A model generated the notes under the pieces. It was not told where the DNA came from. It worked only from the letters and a program-made list of their open reading frames with translations, and did no database searches. The translations under genes were made by a program, and so were the position numbers. Shown here piece by piece: positions 1 through 11,376 of a stretch of DNA of 64,000 bases; the first letter of the stretch is position 1; each line of letters opens with the position of its first letter. This DNA is from Hoeflea sp. YIM 152468 (GTDB lineage Bacteria; Pseudomonadota; Alphaproteobacteria; Rhizobiales; Rhizobiaceae): NCBI RefSeq assembly GCF_029210485.1, contig NZ_JARGET010000023.1, forward strand, positions 1-64,000. The letters are read 5' to 3'.

Positions 1-295
1 AACGGACATGCACACACATAACCCTCATTTCCGTAAGGCAAAGCCCGCGTGCGGCCCTCCGGAATGCCAGTCTCACCTCACCCCCCGGCGATCGTGTCGC
101 GCGGGATCGTTTCCCCTTGCGCGGAGCACTGCTGCCCGCAGCCGCATCCTCGTTGCCGGGCCGTGCTCTGCCTTGCCGCACACTTGAAAATCTGAGACAC
201 TTCCAGGCCGAGGCGCCTGCTGTCCCAAAGCCTGCGGCGAAGGCCAGGGCAAATCTGGGAGAGACAACTGTCCTGCGCCCGGGGAGGATCAGGCC
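1..295. other. Left-edge region without a recognised gene
   Basis: No open frame here looks like a real protein; the short frames have no family resemblance and no ribosome binding site. The only useful signal is a GGGGAGG at about 281-287, which serves as the ribosome binding site of the gene starting at 296. The gene that precedes this stretch lies outside the window. Confidence 0.4.
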
Positions 296-706
296 ATGCC
301 GATGCGATCAGCAATTCCGATGTCTCTTGCCGCCGTCGCCGCCGGTCTGGCGCTTGCCGGTCCGGCCCGGGCCACGGTGTCGATTTCCTGCACCGACATG
401 AAATTTGAGTCCAGTCTCGACATTGTGCTCGGCGCCGGACCTGTGCCCAATGTGTTTTCGGTGTCGCTGTCGGTCGGCGGCCGCGACTTCACCACCGCCG
501 AAGGCCTGCCCGGAGAAAAACTTGACATCGCCCAGGCCTATGATGACGGCGAGATCTTCCGCATCGATCTGGTCGACCCGCAGGTGACCAGGCGTGTGGC
601 GGCGATCCGGCTCATTCGCGGCGAGCACGATGAGGCGCCGTTGCAGATCGGCCTTGTCCAGATCGAGGATGAACCGCCGGTCGGCATTTCCTGCACCGGG
701 CCCTGA
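296..706 (+). CDS. Small secreted protein of unknown function
   Basis: A 136-residue protein with a clear Sec signal peptide: residues 1-26 have two basic residues, a long Ala/Leu/Gly core and an ARA cleavage site. The mature protein begins TVSISC and ends GISCTGP, so one cysteine lies near each end and they could form a disulphide in the periplasm. A strong GGGGAGG ribosome binding site precedes the ATG; a second in-frame ATG six bases on is an alternative start. I do not recognise the family. The next gene is on the opposite strand, so it is probably transcribed alone. Confidence 0.6.
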   Translation: MPMRSAIPMSLAAVAAGLALAGPARATVSISCTDMKFESSLDIVLGAGPVPNVFSVSLSVGGRDFTTAEGLPGEKLDIAQAYDDGEIFRIDLVDPQVTRRVAAIRLIRGEHDEAPLQIGLVQIEDEPPVGISCTGP

Positions 707-778
707 CCGGTTCAGGCTTGCCGATCGCGCAGAGGCGTCGTCTTCGCGCCAGTGATGGCGCCAAAGCCTTGCGACAGG

Positions 779-1648
779 CTATTTCGCGCGATTGACATAG
801 GCCGACATCAGCGCCGCCATGCGGGCATTGCGGATCGCCGACGTGTTTTCGCCCATCACCACACCGACCACCGACTTGCCGCCACGTCGCACCGAAGTGG
901 CCAGATTGAAGCCCGACGCGCGGGTGTAGCCGGTCTTCAGCCCGTCAGCGCCGGGAATCATGTCCATCGCCTTGTTGTGGCCCTTGATCGTGCGTCCGGC
1001 CACGGTCACTTCGCGCTGGTTGAAGTAGCTGTAATAATGCGGGAAGGTCCGCCGCAGCGCGATCGACAGCCGCGCCATGTCGGTGGCTGTCGTCACCTGG
1101 CCCGAATCGGGCAGGCCCGAGGCGTTCTTGAACACGGTGCGGGTCATGCCGAGGCTGCGCGCCTTCGCCGTCATCTTTGCGGCAAATTGCGCTTCCGAGC
1201 CGTTGCCGAGAAATTCGGCCACGGCGGTGGCCACATCATTGGCCGACTTGACCACCAGCACCCGGATCGCGGTGTCGACCGGAATCGACTGGCCCGGCTT
1301 CAGCCCGAGCTTTGACGGCGGCCGCGCAGCCGCATGGCGCGAAATCGGGATCAGGTCGGAGCGGCTGACGCGCCCCTCATCCATCGCCTCGAACATCAGA
1401 TACAAGGTCATCATCTTGGTCAGCGACGCCGGGTAGCGCAGCTCGTTGACATTGGCGCCATAGAGCATCTTGCCTGACTTCGCATCGACCACGATGGCGG
1501 CATATTTCTCCGTCGTCGGCGCCACCGGCGCCACCACGTTCTCGATCGATCCGCCCGACGAGGCGCAGCCCGAAACCGCTGCCAGCAGCGCAATCATGGT
1601 CAGGGATTTTCGGCAATGGCGCAGTGCGCCTGCAATCAGCCCGGTCAA
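779..1648 (-). CDS. D-alanyl-D-alanine carboxypeptidase, lipoprotein type (peptidase S11)
   Basis: A serine DD-peptidase that trims the terminal D-Ala from peptidoglycan stem peptides in the periplasm. All three penicillin-binding motifs are visible: SLTK at residues 75-78, SAN at 135-137 and KTG at 238-240. The N-terminus has a hydrophobic stretch ending in the lipobox VSGC, so Cys28 is probably lipidated and the enzyme membrane-anchored. At 289 residues it lacks the C-terminal beta domain of PBP5-type enzymes. The start appears to be TTG, with GGGAG six bases upstream; the first ATG (residue 18) would truncate the signal peptide. It is divergent from the VOC gene. Confidence 0.85.
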   Translation of the reverse strand: MTGLIAGALRHCRKSLTMIALLAAVSGCASSGGSIENVVAPVAPTTEKYAAIVVDAKSGKMLYGANVNELRYPASLTKMMTLYLMFEAMDEGRVSRSDLIPISRHAAARPPSKLGLKPGQSIPVDTAIRVLVVKSANDVATAVAEFLGNGSEAQFAAKMTAKARSLGMTRTVFKNASGLPDSGQVTTATDMARLSIALRRTFPHYYSYFNQREVTVAGRTIKGHNKAMDMIPGADGLKTGYTRASGFNLATSVRRGGKSVVGVVMGENTSAIRNARMAALMSAYVNRAK

Positions 1649-1818
1649 AACTTGCTCCCGTTTGCAACCCGTATCTGATTACCGTCTGTCCGCGATTGAC
1701 GCAAGGCTTTGCAAGGCCGCAAACGCCGGCCAAGCTGGCGCGGGCAACCGGTGGCCTTGGTGTTGCACCGGCTTGGGCCTTGCTGGTAAGGGGAGGGCGA
1801 AATGGAGTAACGCCTCAA

Positions 1819-2712
1819 ATGTCCTCACCGCGATCCCCACGTCCTCTCGATCACCTTGTGCTGCCGGTCGAGGATCTCGACACTGCGCGCGCGCGGCATT
1901 CAGCGCTTGGTTTCACCGTCGCCGCCGACGCGCTGCATCCCTTCGGCACCGAGAACGCCTGTGTGTTTTTCGCCGACGGCACCTATCTCGAACCGCTGGC
2001 CATCGCCTCGCGCGAGGACTGCGAGGCGGCCGCGCGGCAAGGCAATGTCTTCGTCGCCCGTGACCAGGCCTTCCGCTTCCGCCAGGGCGACACCGGATTT
2101 TCCGCGCTGGTGGTCGGCTCGAAGCAAGCCGAAGCCGATCATGCCCGCTTTGTTGCGCTCGGCATGTCCGGTGGCGCGATGCTGGCCTTCTCCCGGCCGA
2201 TGCAATCGACCGACGGCTCCGAGCAGACGGCGAGCTTCCGGCTTGCGTTTGCGTCCGATCTGCGCAGCCCCGATTTCTTCGGTTTCGCAGTCGAGCGCAT
2301 CAATGTGCCCGCCGCCGACCGTTCGCAACTGACGACGCACAGGAACGGCGTCACCGGCATCTCCGAAATCATCCTGTCGGAACCCAATCCGACCGATTTC
2401 CAGTATTTCATCCAGGAGCTTGCCTGCAACCGCGAGGTCGACGCCAATTCCTTCGGCATGTCGATCAAGCTCGACGGCGCCGCCATCACCGTCCTGAACA
2501 AGGCCGGCATGGGGGTTCATCTGGGTCTGCCCGACACCTCGCGCGATCGCGGCCTGATCGGCCGCGCCGTGGTCTACAAGGTCGATGACCTGGCGGCGAC
2601 CGCGGCGCTGTTGCTGGAAAATGGCCTGGCCGCCCGTCAGGTCGCGGGCCGGCTGATTGTCGACCCGGCGCCGGGGCAGGGCGCCTGTTACTGTTTTGAG
2701 GAAACCCGATGA
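1819..2712 (+). CDS. VOC-family protein (glyoxalase-like domain)
   Basis: A 297-residue protein that opens with [16 protein letters not shown], the usual first strand and helix of a vicinal-oxygen-chelate domain, followed by [13 protein letters not shown]. It fits the glyoxalase-like (Glyoxalase_3) group of cytoplasmic proteins, whose substrates are mostly unknown. The frame stays open upstream to 1624, but the ATG at 1819 is preferred because the family fold starts directly after it and GGAG lies 11 bases upstream. The stop overlaps the kdsA start by four bases (ATGA), so it is co-translated with kdsA. No link to KDO synthesis is known to me. Confidence 0.7.
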   Translation: MSSPRSPRPLDHLVLPVEDLDTARARHSALGFTVAADALHPFGTENACVFFADGTYLEPLAIASREDCEAAARQGNVFVARDQAFRFRQGDTGFSALVVGSKQAEADHARFVALGMSGGAMLAFSRPMQSTDGSEQTASFRLAFASDLRSPDFFGFAVERINVPAADRSQLTTHRNGVTGISEIILSEPNPTDFQYFIQELACNREVDANSFGMSIKLDGAAITVLNKAGMGVHLGLPDTSRDRGLIGRAVVYKVDDLAATAALLLENGLAARQVAGRLIVDPAPGQGACYCFEETR

Positions 2713-3551
2713 CCGCCACGCCCAATTCCACCGTCACCGCCGGCACAGTTGCCTTCGGCAATCATCTGCCGCTGACACTGATCGCCGGCCCCTGCCAGAT
2801 GCAGAGCCGCGCGCACGCCTTCGAGATTGCCGGCAGGCTGAAGGAAATCTGCGGCAAGCTCGGCATCGGGCTGGTCTACAAATCCTCCTTCGACAAGGCC
2901 AACCGCACCTCGCTCACGGGCACGCGCGGTCTCGGCCTCGACAAGGCGCTCACGGTCTTTGCCGACATCCGGGCCGAACTCGGCCTGCCGGTGATCACCG
3001 ATGTTCACACCGAGGCGCAATGCGCCACCGTTGCCGCGGCTGTCGACATCTTGCAGATCCCGGCCTTTCTGTGCCGTCAGACCGATCTCCTGATCGCCGC
3101 CGCCGCCACCGGCCGCGTCATCAACGTCAAGAAAGGTCAGTTCCTGGCGCCCTGGGACATGAAGAACGTGCTCGCCAAGGTCACCGAAAGCGGCAATGCC
3201 AATGTGCTCTTGACCGAGCGCGGCGCCTCCTTCGGCTACAACACGCTTGTCTCCGACTTCCGCGCCTTGCCGATCATGGCCGCCATGGGCGCGCCGGTGG
3301 TGTTTGACGCCACCCATTCGGTGCAGCAGCCCGGCGGGCAGGGCGGCTCCTCCGGCGGCCAGCGCGAATTCGTCGAGACCCTGGCCCGCGCCGCCGTCGC
3401 CGTTGGTGTTGCAGCCCTGTTCATCGAGACCCACGAGGATCCCGACAACGCTCCGTCGGATGGCCCCAACATGGTGCCGCTTGACGCCATGCCGCGATTG
3501 CTCGAAACCCTGATGGCTTTCGACGCCGTGGCCAAACACCAGGCCGGCTGA
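2709..3551 (+). CDS. kdsA: 3-deoxy-8-phosphooctulonate synthase (KDO-8-P synthase)
   Basis: Condenses phosphoenolpyruvate with arabinose 5-phosphate to make KDO 8-phosphate for the lipopolysaccharide core; cytoplasmic. The 280 residues match the family length. Signature stretches are all present: IAGPCQMQS near the N-terminus, [32 protein letters not shown] and [11 protein letters not shown]. It overlaps the VOC gene by four bases and is followed 240 bases later by eno; the same kdsA-eno-ftsB-pdh order is common in rhizobia. Its 3' side carries a hairpin whose T-run faces the opposite direction. Confidence 0.96.
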   Translation: MTATPNSTVTAGTVAFGNHLPLTLIAGPCQMQSRAHAFEIAGRLKEICGKLGIGLVYKSSFDKANRTSLTGTRGLGLDKALTVFADIRAELGLPVITDVHTEAQCATVAAAVDILQIPAFLCRQTDLLIAAAATGRVINVKKGQFLAPWDMKNVLAKVTESGNANVLLTERGASFGYNTLVSDFRALPIMAAMGAPVVFDATHSVQQPGGQGGSSGGQREFVETLARAAVAVGVAALFIETHEDPDNAPSDGPNMVPLDAMPRLLETLMAFDAVAKHQAG

Positions 3552-3587
3552 AGATGGTCTGCGATTGCATGCCGCGATCGGCCGGGT

Positions 3588-3625
3588 AAGAAAAACAAGG
3601 CGCCGGTTTGTCCCCGGCGGCCTTG
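3588..3625 (-). terminator. Intrinsic terminator on the minus strand in the kdsA-eno gap
   Basis: The arms 3596-3606 and 3614-3625 pair as an 11-bp GC-rich stem with a single bulged base and a 7-base loop. On the minus strand the hairpin is followed directly by TTTTTCTT. On the plus strand it is followed by GGGGTG, so it would not terminate kdsA. A minus-strand transcript starting between eno and this site is implied, but no minus-strand gene is present here. Confidence 0.55.
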
Positions 3626-3779
3626 TGGGGTGTAGAGTGTAGATTGGATCCGGATCAGCCGGCGCTGCCTCTGAGCTTCGATGTTGGGATAAGTCCACCG
3701 CGGCGCGACCGGCAATTGATTTTTCGCCGCTGTGCGCTAAGACGGCACACAGCCGCCTTGGCCCAAGCCACTTATATGA

Positions 3780-5089
<1,310 letters not shown>

Positions 5090-5132
5090 CGGGTGAACCC
5101 TTCACCGTCGGCCGTGAGGAAAAACTGATCAG

Positions 5133-5160
5133 GGCCCGCGCCGCTTGCGCGGGCCTTTCT
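5133..5160 (+). terminator. Rho-independent terminator after eno
   Basis: Perfect 9-bp GC stem, GGCCCGCGC pairing with GCGCGGGCC (5133-5141 and 5147-5155), a 5-base loop, then TTTCT. It lies 67 bases past the eno stop. Confidence 0.8.
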
Positions 5161-5244
5161 GTTCGGTTTCGCTGATTGAGCTAACGCTATTTTAAGCATG
5201 AGGATGCGATCCTTGCCCACTCGCACGGGTAAGGCGTTTTTCGA

Positions 5245-5553
5245 ATGCGGACACAATTCAAGAAAAAGCGGTTCTGGGGCCGGTGGGTCATTCCGGTTCT
5301 CTCGGTGGCTTGCTTTTCCTATTTTGGCTATCACTCCTGGCACGGTGCTTACGGGCTGGATTCAGCCGAAGCGCTGGAGATTCGACGTGTCGAATTGACG
5401 GAACGGCTTGCAAGCCTGGAAGAACGCAGGCAACATCTGGAACGCAAGGTGATGTTGTTGAGCGACGGCGCGGTGGAAGCTGATATGCTCGACGAACGGG
5501 CGCGGGCGCTGCTCAATGTCGCCCGTGCGGACGAGGTCGTCTATTTCAACTGA
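5245..5553 (+). CDS. ftsB: Septum formation initiator, FtsB/DivIC family
   Basis: A 102-residue bitopic membrane protein. The basic N-terminus KKKRFWGRW is followed by one membrane segment (about residues 13-30). A coiled coil follows, with LTERLASLEERRQHLERKV at its heart, and then the short C-terminal part of the DivIC family. FtsB-type proteins join FtsL and FtsQ in the divisome and help trigger septal peptidoglycan synthesis. The position between eno and pdhA is conserved in alphaproteobacteria. A strong terminator separates it from eno. Confidence 0.85.
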   Translation: MRTQFKKKRFWGRWVIPVLSVACFSYFGYHSWHGAYGLDSAEALEIRRVELTERLASLEERRQHLERKVMLLSDGAVEADMLDERARALLNVARADEVVYFN

Positions 5554-5554
5554 T

Positions 5555-5582
5555 TTAACTGAGTTAACCTGAATTCAGTTAA
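5555..5582. repeat. Inverted repeat upstream of the pdh operon
   Basis: TTAACTGA (5555-5562) and TCAGTTAA (5575-5582) are perfect 8-base inverted arms with a 12-base spacer. It begins just after the ftsB stop in an unusually AT-rich island (about 5550-5640). There is no T-run after it, so an operator is as likely as a terminator; which protein would bind is unknown. Confidence 0.55.
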
Positions 5583-5642
5583 TCGAATGATTGTCTAGTT
5601 AAATCAATGGATTAGTTGGAATATCAGCTATGCGTTTATACG

Positions 5643-5671
5643 CTTGCTGATCATCTGCAATTTCCCTATGG
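5643..5671 (+). promoter_or_regulatory. Putative sigma-70 promoter of pdhA
   Basis: CTTGCT (5643-5648), a 17-base spacer and CTATGG (5666-5671) match the rhizobial housekeeping pattern CTTGAC-N17-CTATAT. The site is 30 bases before the pdhA ATG. Confidence 0.5.
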
Positions 5672-5701
5672 TCAAGATTAGATGACCTTTGGGAGGATGA
5701 T

Positions 5702-6739
5702 ATGGCACCCCGTAAAACCGCCACAGCCGCATCCCGCAAGAAGCCTGCCGAAAAAAGCGGGCTGAACGGCGGGATTACCGATTTCGACAAGGCCGCCGAG
5801 ATCAAGGCCTATAGCGAGATGCTGATGATCCGCCGGTTCGAAGAGAAGGCCGGCCAGCTTTACGGCATGGGCTTCATCGGCGGATTCTGTCACCTCTACA
5901 TCGGTCAGGAAGCTGTCGTTGTCGGCATGCAGATGGCGCTCAAGGACGGCGATCAGGTCATTACCGGCTACCGTGATCACGGTCATATGCTGGTTTGCGG
6001 CATGGAGCCGCGCGGCGTCATGGCCGAGCTGACCGGACGCCGCGATGGCTACTCGCGTGGCAAGGGTGGCTCCATGCACATGTTCTCCAAGGAAAAGGAT
6101 TTCTACGGCGGCCATGGCATCGTTGGCGGGCAGGTGTCGCTGGGCACCGGGCTGGGCTTTGCCAACCGCTATCGTGGCAACGACAATGTTTCTCTCACCT
6201 ATTTCGGTGACGGCGCGGCCAACCAGGGTCAGGTCTATGAGAGTTTCAACATGGCGGCCTTGTGGAAGCTGCCGGTTGTCTACATCATCGAGAACAATCG
6301 CTACGCCATGGGCACCTCGACGGAGCGCTCCACCGCCCAGTCGAATTTCTCGTTGCGGGGCGCGTCCTTCGGCATTCCGGGGCATCAGGTTGATGGCATG
6401 GATGTGCGCGCGGTACACGCCGCCGCCATCGAGGCGGTCGCCCATTGCCGCGCAGGCAAGGGTCCGATCATTCTCGAAATGCTGACCTACCGCTATCGCG
6501 GCCATTCGATGTCCGACCCGGCGAAGTACCGCACCAAGGACGAGGTGCAGAAGATGCGCTCCGAGCACGATCCGATCGAGCAGGTCAAGGCGCGCATTCT
6601 CAAGCTCAAACATGCCGGCGAAGATGACCTCAAGGCCATCGACAAGCAGGTGCGTGAAGTGGTCGCCGACGCGGCGGATTTCGCCCAGAACAATCCGGAG
6701 CCGGATGCCTCCGAGCTCTACACCGATATTCTGCTGTAA
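5702..6739 (+). CDS. pdhA: Pyruvate dehydrogenase E1 component, alpha subunit
   Basis: Binds thiamine diphosphate and, with PdhB, decarboxylates pyruvate to feed acetyl-CoA into the TCA cycle. The 345 residues show the E1-alpha core. YIGQEAVVVG and GYRDHGHML come first, then the phosphorylation-loop-like MHMFSKEKDFYGGHGIVGG, and then the TPP motif, from GDGAANQGQVYESFNMA to IIENN. The N-terminus is an Ala/Lys-rich tail of about 25 residues. TGGGAGG precedes the ATG. pdhB follows after 15 bases, so the genes form an operon. Confidence 0.96.
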   Translation: MAPRKTATAASRKKPAEKSGLNGGITDFDKAAEIKAYSEMLMIRRFEEKAGQLYGMGFIGGFCHLYIGQEAVVVGMQMALKDGDQVITGYRDHGHMLVCGMEPRGVMAELTGRRDGYSRGKGGSMHMFSKEKDFYGGHGIVGGQVSLGTGLGFANRYRGNDNVSLTYFGDGAANQGQVYESFNMAALWKLPVVYIIENNRYAMGTSTERSTAQSNFSLRGASFGIPGHQVDGMDVRAVHAAAIEAVAHCRAGKGPIILEMLTYRYRGHSMSDPAKYRTKDEVQKMRSEHDPIEQVKARILKLKHAGEDDLKAIDKQVREVVADAADFAQNNPEPDASELYTDILL

Positions 6740-6754
6740 GGGGAGGGAACCACC

Positions 6755-8155
<1,401 letters not shown>

Positions 8156-8170
8156 GGGGAGGTCCGGAAG

Positions 8171-9523
8171 ATGCCTATCAACATCACAATGCCCGCCCTG
8201 TCGCCAACCATGGAAGAGGGAAACCTGTCCAAATGGCTGGTCAAGGAAGGCGACACGGTCAGCGCCGGCGATGTCATCGCCGAGATCGAGACCGACAAGG
8301 CGACGATGGAAGTCGAAGCCGTCGATGAAGGCACCGTGGCCAAGCTCGTCGTTGCCGCCGGTACCGAAGGCGTCAAGGTCAATGCGGTGATCGCCATTCT
8401 CGCCGCGGAAGGCGAAAGTGTCGAGGACGCCGCAAAGAGCGGCGGCGATGCCGCTCCAGCCCCTGCGCCAAAACCCGCCGAGGCTGCGAAGGCTGACACA
8501 GCCGCAACACAAGCCGCTCCTTCCACGGACAGCAAGCCGATCCGCGACGCCAATCCGGCTGCGCCTGCTGCCCCTCCTGCGCCGGTAGAAGACGGCGAGC
8601 GCGTGTTCTCGTCGCCCCTGGCGCGCCGCATTGCCAGGGACGCGGGCGTCAACGTGGCGCAGATCACAGGCTCCGGCCCGCATGGCCGCGTGGTCAAGAA
8701 GGATGTCGAGGCGGCAATCGCTTCGGGCACCGGTAAGGCTCCGGCAGCCGCAGCCGCTGCACCTGCCGCCGCGGCTCCAAAGGGCATGTCCGATGATGCC
8801 GTTCTGAAGAATTTCACCGAAGGCTCCTACGAGCTGGTCAAGCATGACGGCATGCGCAAGACCATTGCCCGCCGGCTGCAGGAATCCAAGCAGACCATCC
8901 CGCATTTCTACGTCACCGTCGATTGCGAGCTGGATGCGCTGCTGGCGCTGCGGGCCCAGCTCAACAAGGCGGCCCCGGTCAAGGACGGCAAGCCCGCCTA
9001 CAAGCTCTCGGTCAACGACATGGTGATCAAGGCGCTGGCGCTGGCGCTGCGCGATGTGCCGGACGCCAATGTTTCCTGGACGGACGAGAATATGGTCATG
9101 CACAAGCATTCCGATGTCGGCGTCGCCGTCTCGATTCCGGGCGGGCTGATCACCCCGATCGTGCGCTCGGCTGAACTCAAGACGCTGTCAGCGATCTCGG
9201 GCGAGATGAAGGATCTGGGCAAGCGGGCCAAGGAGCGCAAGCTCAAGCCAGAAGAATACCAGGGCGGCACCACTGCCGTGTCCAACATGGGCATGATGGG
9301 GGTCAAGGACTTTGCCGCCGTCATCAACCCGCCGCATGCCACCATTCTGGCCGTCGGCGCCGGCGAACAGCGCGCCGTTGTCAAGGATGGTGCCTTGGCG
9401 ATAGCCACGGTGATGAGCGTCACGTTGTCAACCGATCACCGCGCCGTTGACGGTGCGCTCGGCGCCGAATTGCTGGCGGCCTTCAAGGGCTACATCGAAA
9501 GCCCGATGGGAATGCTGGTCTGA
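8171..9523 (+). CDS. aceF: Pyruvate dehydrogenase E2, dihydrolipoamide acetyltransferase
   Basis: Moves the acetyl group from lipoate to CoA and forms the core of the complex. The domains in order are: a lipoyl domain (residues 1-80, lysine in [10 protein letters not shown]), an Ala/Pro linker, a peripheral subunit-binding domain (SSPLARRIARDAGVNVAQI, about residues 155-190), a second Ala-rich linker, and the catalytic domain. The catalytic domain ends with the active-site motif DHRAVDGALGAEL. The 450-residue length is normal for a one-lipoyl E2. Its lipoyl domain is strongly similar to that of PdhB, so the complex carries lipoyl arms on both E1-beta and E2. Confidence 0.96.
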   Translation: MPINITMPALSPTMEEGNLSKWLVKEGDTVSAGDVIAEIETDKATMEVEAVDEGTVAKLVVAAGTEGVKVNAVIAILAAEGESVEDAAKSGGDAAPAPAPKPAEAAKADTAATQAAPSTDSKPIRDANPAAPAAPPAPVEDGERVFSSPLARRIARDAGVNVAQITGSGPHGRVVKKDVEAAIASGTGKAPAAAAAAPAAAAPKGMSDDAVLKNFTEGSYELVKHDGMRKTIARRLQESKQTIPHFYVTVDCELDALLALRAQLNKAAPVKDGKPAYKLSVNDMVIKALALALRDVPDANVSWTDENMVMHKHSDVGVAVSIPGGLITPIVRSAELKTLSAISGEMKDLGKRAKERKLKPEEYQGGTTAVSNMGMMGVKDFAAVINPPHATILAVGAGEQRAVVKDGALAIATVMSVTLSTDHRAVDGALGAELLAAFKGYIESPMGMLV

Positions 9524-9556
9524 GCGACTTGACGATCAACACTGGAGGACGCGGTT

Positions 9557-10108
9557 ATGGCTGATCATGGTGTGGACGAGCGTTTCAGCAAGACCTGGAC
9601 CTGGATGGCCGTGCTGGCGGTGATCTGCATTGTCGGCGGTTTTCTGGCGCTGCTCAATCCGTTCGGTGCGACCATTCTCGCCGTTGTTCTGGCCGGTTGG
9701 ATCTTTCTCATCCAGGGTGTCGTCCAGGTGGTCCATGCCTTCAGAATTCGGGACTGGCCCGGCTTCATCTGGTCGCTCGGCATCGGTGCGCTGTCGCTTA
9801 TCGTCGGCTTCGTGCTGGTTGCCGATCCGCTCGCGGGATCGGTGTCGCTGACCTTGCTGGTGGCGGTGCTCTTCCTGGTGATCGGCGTTGCCAAGATTAT
9901 GTTCGCTCTGGCGCTCAAGCCCGCGTCCGGCTGGGTCTGGGTGTTGGTCTCGGGCCTTGTCTCGGCTGTGCTCGGCGTGATGATCCTTGCCGGTCTGCCG
10001 TCGACGGCGACGACTGTTCTGGGTCTGCTGCTCGGCATCGAACTGATCTCCAACGGCGTGCTGTTCCTGTTCGTGGCGCTGGGCCTGCGCAAGCTGGGTC
10101 ACGTCTGA
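9557..10108 (+). CDS. HdeD-family (DUF308) membrane protein
   Basis: A 183-residue protein made almost entirely of six hydrophobic segments, arranged as paired repeats with Gly-rich turns; Trp/Phe pairs such as AGWIFLIQGVVQVVHAFRI resemble HdeD. HdeD-type inner-membrane proteins are linked to acid resistance in enterobacteria, but their molecular action is unclear. TGGAGGA sits before the ATG. It lies 33 bases downstream of aceF on the same strand and may be cotranscribed with the pdh operon. Confidence 0.75.
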   Translation: MADHGVDERFSKTWTWMAVLAVICIVGGFLALLNPFGATILAVVLAGWIFLIQGVVQVVHAFRIRDWPGFIWSLGIGALSLIVGFVLVADPLAGSVSLTLLVAVLFLVIGVAKIMFALALKPASGWVWVLVSGLVSAVLGVMILAGLPSTATTVLGLLLGIELISNGVLFLFVALGLRKLGHV

Positions 10109-10178
10109 GACAGGCGGGTGACTTTGCCTGCCGCGCGCATCATATTGAAGCCGTAGCTTGAGGGAGTAGGAGGATATC

Positions 10179-10253
10179 ATGACCGAATCGACAGACATGA
10201 TTGGCCCGACGCTCAAGCAAATGCGCGCTGCAAATGGCGTTGTGAAACCATGA
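10179..10253 (+). CDS. 24-codon leader ORF coupled to the SGNH esterase
   Basis: A short frame, starting MTESTDMIGPTLKQMRAANG and ending VVKP, has an excellent ribosome binding site (GGAGTAGGAGG). Its stop overlaps the next start as ATGA, so ribosomes finishing it can restart on the esterase gene. The segment IGPTLKQMRAANGVV resembles the first helix of XRE-type helix-turn-helix domains. It could therefore be a regulator fragment kept as a leader peptide. Both ideas are inference from a very short sequence. Confidence 0.45.
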   Translation: MTESTDMIGPTLKQMRAANGVVKP

Positions 10254-10888
10254 AAACAGTCCTCTGCTATGGCGACTCTCTCACCTGGGGCTATGACCCC
10301 AAGACCCGGGCCCGGCATGGGCTCGCGGACCGCTGGCCCTCGGTGCTGGCGTCAGCGCTGGGCGAGGGCGTGCATGTGACCGCCGACGGGCTCAATGGCC
10401 GGACCACGGCATTTGATGATCACACCGGTGATTGCGACCGCAACGGCGCGCGCACGCTGCCGACTGCGCTGCATGCCCACGCGCCGCTCGATCTGGTCAT
10501 CTTCATGCTTGGATCGAACGACATGAAGCCGGTCATCGCTGGCACCGCCCATGCGGCATCGAAAGGCATCCGGCGGCTGCTGGACCTGGTCCGGTTGCAC
10601 GCCTGGCCGGTGGAGCAGGAGGCGCCGCAGATCCTGGTGGTCTCACCGCCACCGCTGGTTCAAACCGCTGATCCCGACTTCGCCGCGATGTTTGAAGGCG
10701 GGGTCGCCCAGTCGGTGATGCTGGCGTCGTTCTATGCCGATCTGGCCGATGACACCGGTGCCGGATTTTTCGACGCGGGATCGGTGGCGCGGTGTTCGCC
10801 GATCGACGGCGTCCATCTGGATGCGGAGAACACCCGCGCCATCGGGCGGGGCCTGGCGCCGGTAACAAGGTTGTTGCTGGGGCATTGA
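10250..10888 (+). CDS. SGNH/GDSL-family hydrolase (arylesterase-like)
   Basis: A 212-residue serine esterase. The four SGNH blocks are visible: GDSLTWG with the nucleophile near residue 10, GLNGRTT for the oxyanion glycine, LGSND for the asparagine, and DGVHLD with the catalytic Asp and His. The GDSLTWG and GLNGRTT forms are those of the mycobacterial arylesterase/acyltransferase group. There is no signal peptide, so it should be cytoplasmic. It is translated from an ATGA overlap with a tiny upstream ORF and has no clear ribosome binding site of its own. Substrate unknown. Confidence 0.85.
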   Translation: MKTVLCYGDSLTWGYDPKTRARHGLADRWPSVLASALGEGVHVTADGLNGRTTAFDDHTGDCDRNGARTLPTALHAHAPLDLVIFMLGSNDMKPVIAGTAHAASKGIRRLLDLVRLHAWPVEQEAPQILVVSPPPLVQTADPDFAAMFEGGVAQSVMLASFYADLADDTGAGFFDAGSVARCSPIDGVHLDAENTRAIGRGLAPVTRLLLGH

Positions 10889-11069
10889 TGAACGCAGCGC
10901 CAGGCGGTCAACACCGCAAGGTGCTGCAGCACATGGAAGTGGCGTATGCGCCTTTGATCGCATCGCATGCGATTTGAGCGGTTGTGCGCGAAGCAGTTGA
11001 CCAGGGTCAAGGAGAACACGGACCGGGCGGATAGAGTGCAGTCATCACCAGACAACGAGGAGATGATTG

Positions 11070-11306
11070 ATGTCACATACGCCCAACGAACTGCCGGAGG
11101 AATTTCCCGAGCATGTTGAGAAAATGCATGAGATGAAGCAGGACGATGACCATTTCGCCAAGCTCTCCGATGCCTATCACGACCTCAACCGGGCCATCCA
11201 CCGCGCTGAAACCAATGTCGAGCCGACAGATGATTTCACTATGGAATCGATGCGCAAGCAGCGCCTGAAGCTCAAGGACGAAATCTACGGGATGCTGACG
11301 GGATAG
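11070..11306 (+). CDS. YdcH-like small protein (DUF465)
   Basis: A 78-residue charged helical protein. The core from FAKLSDAYHDLNRAIHRAE to a basic helix near LKLKDEIYGML matches the DUF465/YdcH pattern of a short helical hairpin. Function is not established. The ATG at 11070 is chosen over an in-frame TTG just before it because GAGGAG lies eight bases upstream. It stands between the esterase and lpdA, 70 bases before lpdA. Confidence 0.75.
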   Translation: MSHTPNELPEEFPEHVEKMHEMKQDDDHFAKLSDAYHDLNRAIHRAETNVEPTDDFTMESMRKQRLKLKDEIYGMLTG

Positions 11307-11376
11307 GACCCGACAGGCCCGTACAGATGGCAGGGCGGATGCCGATCCGTCCGCCCTGACTCAAAGGAGACGAGGC

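Noticed and set aside
117-401. 94-codon plus-strand frame at the left edge
   Set aside because: It overlaps the better-supported secreted protein, lacks a ribosome binding site and has low-complexity composition.
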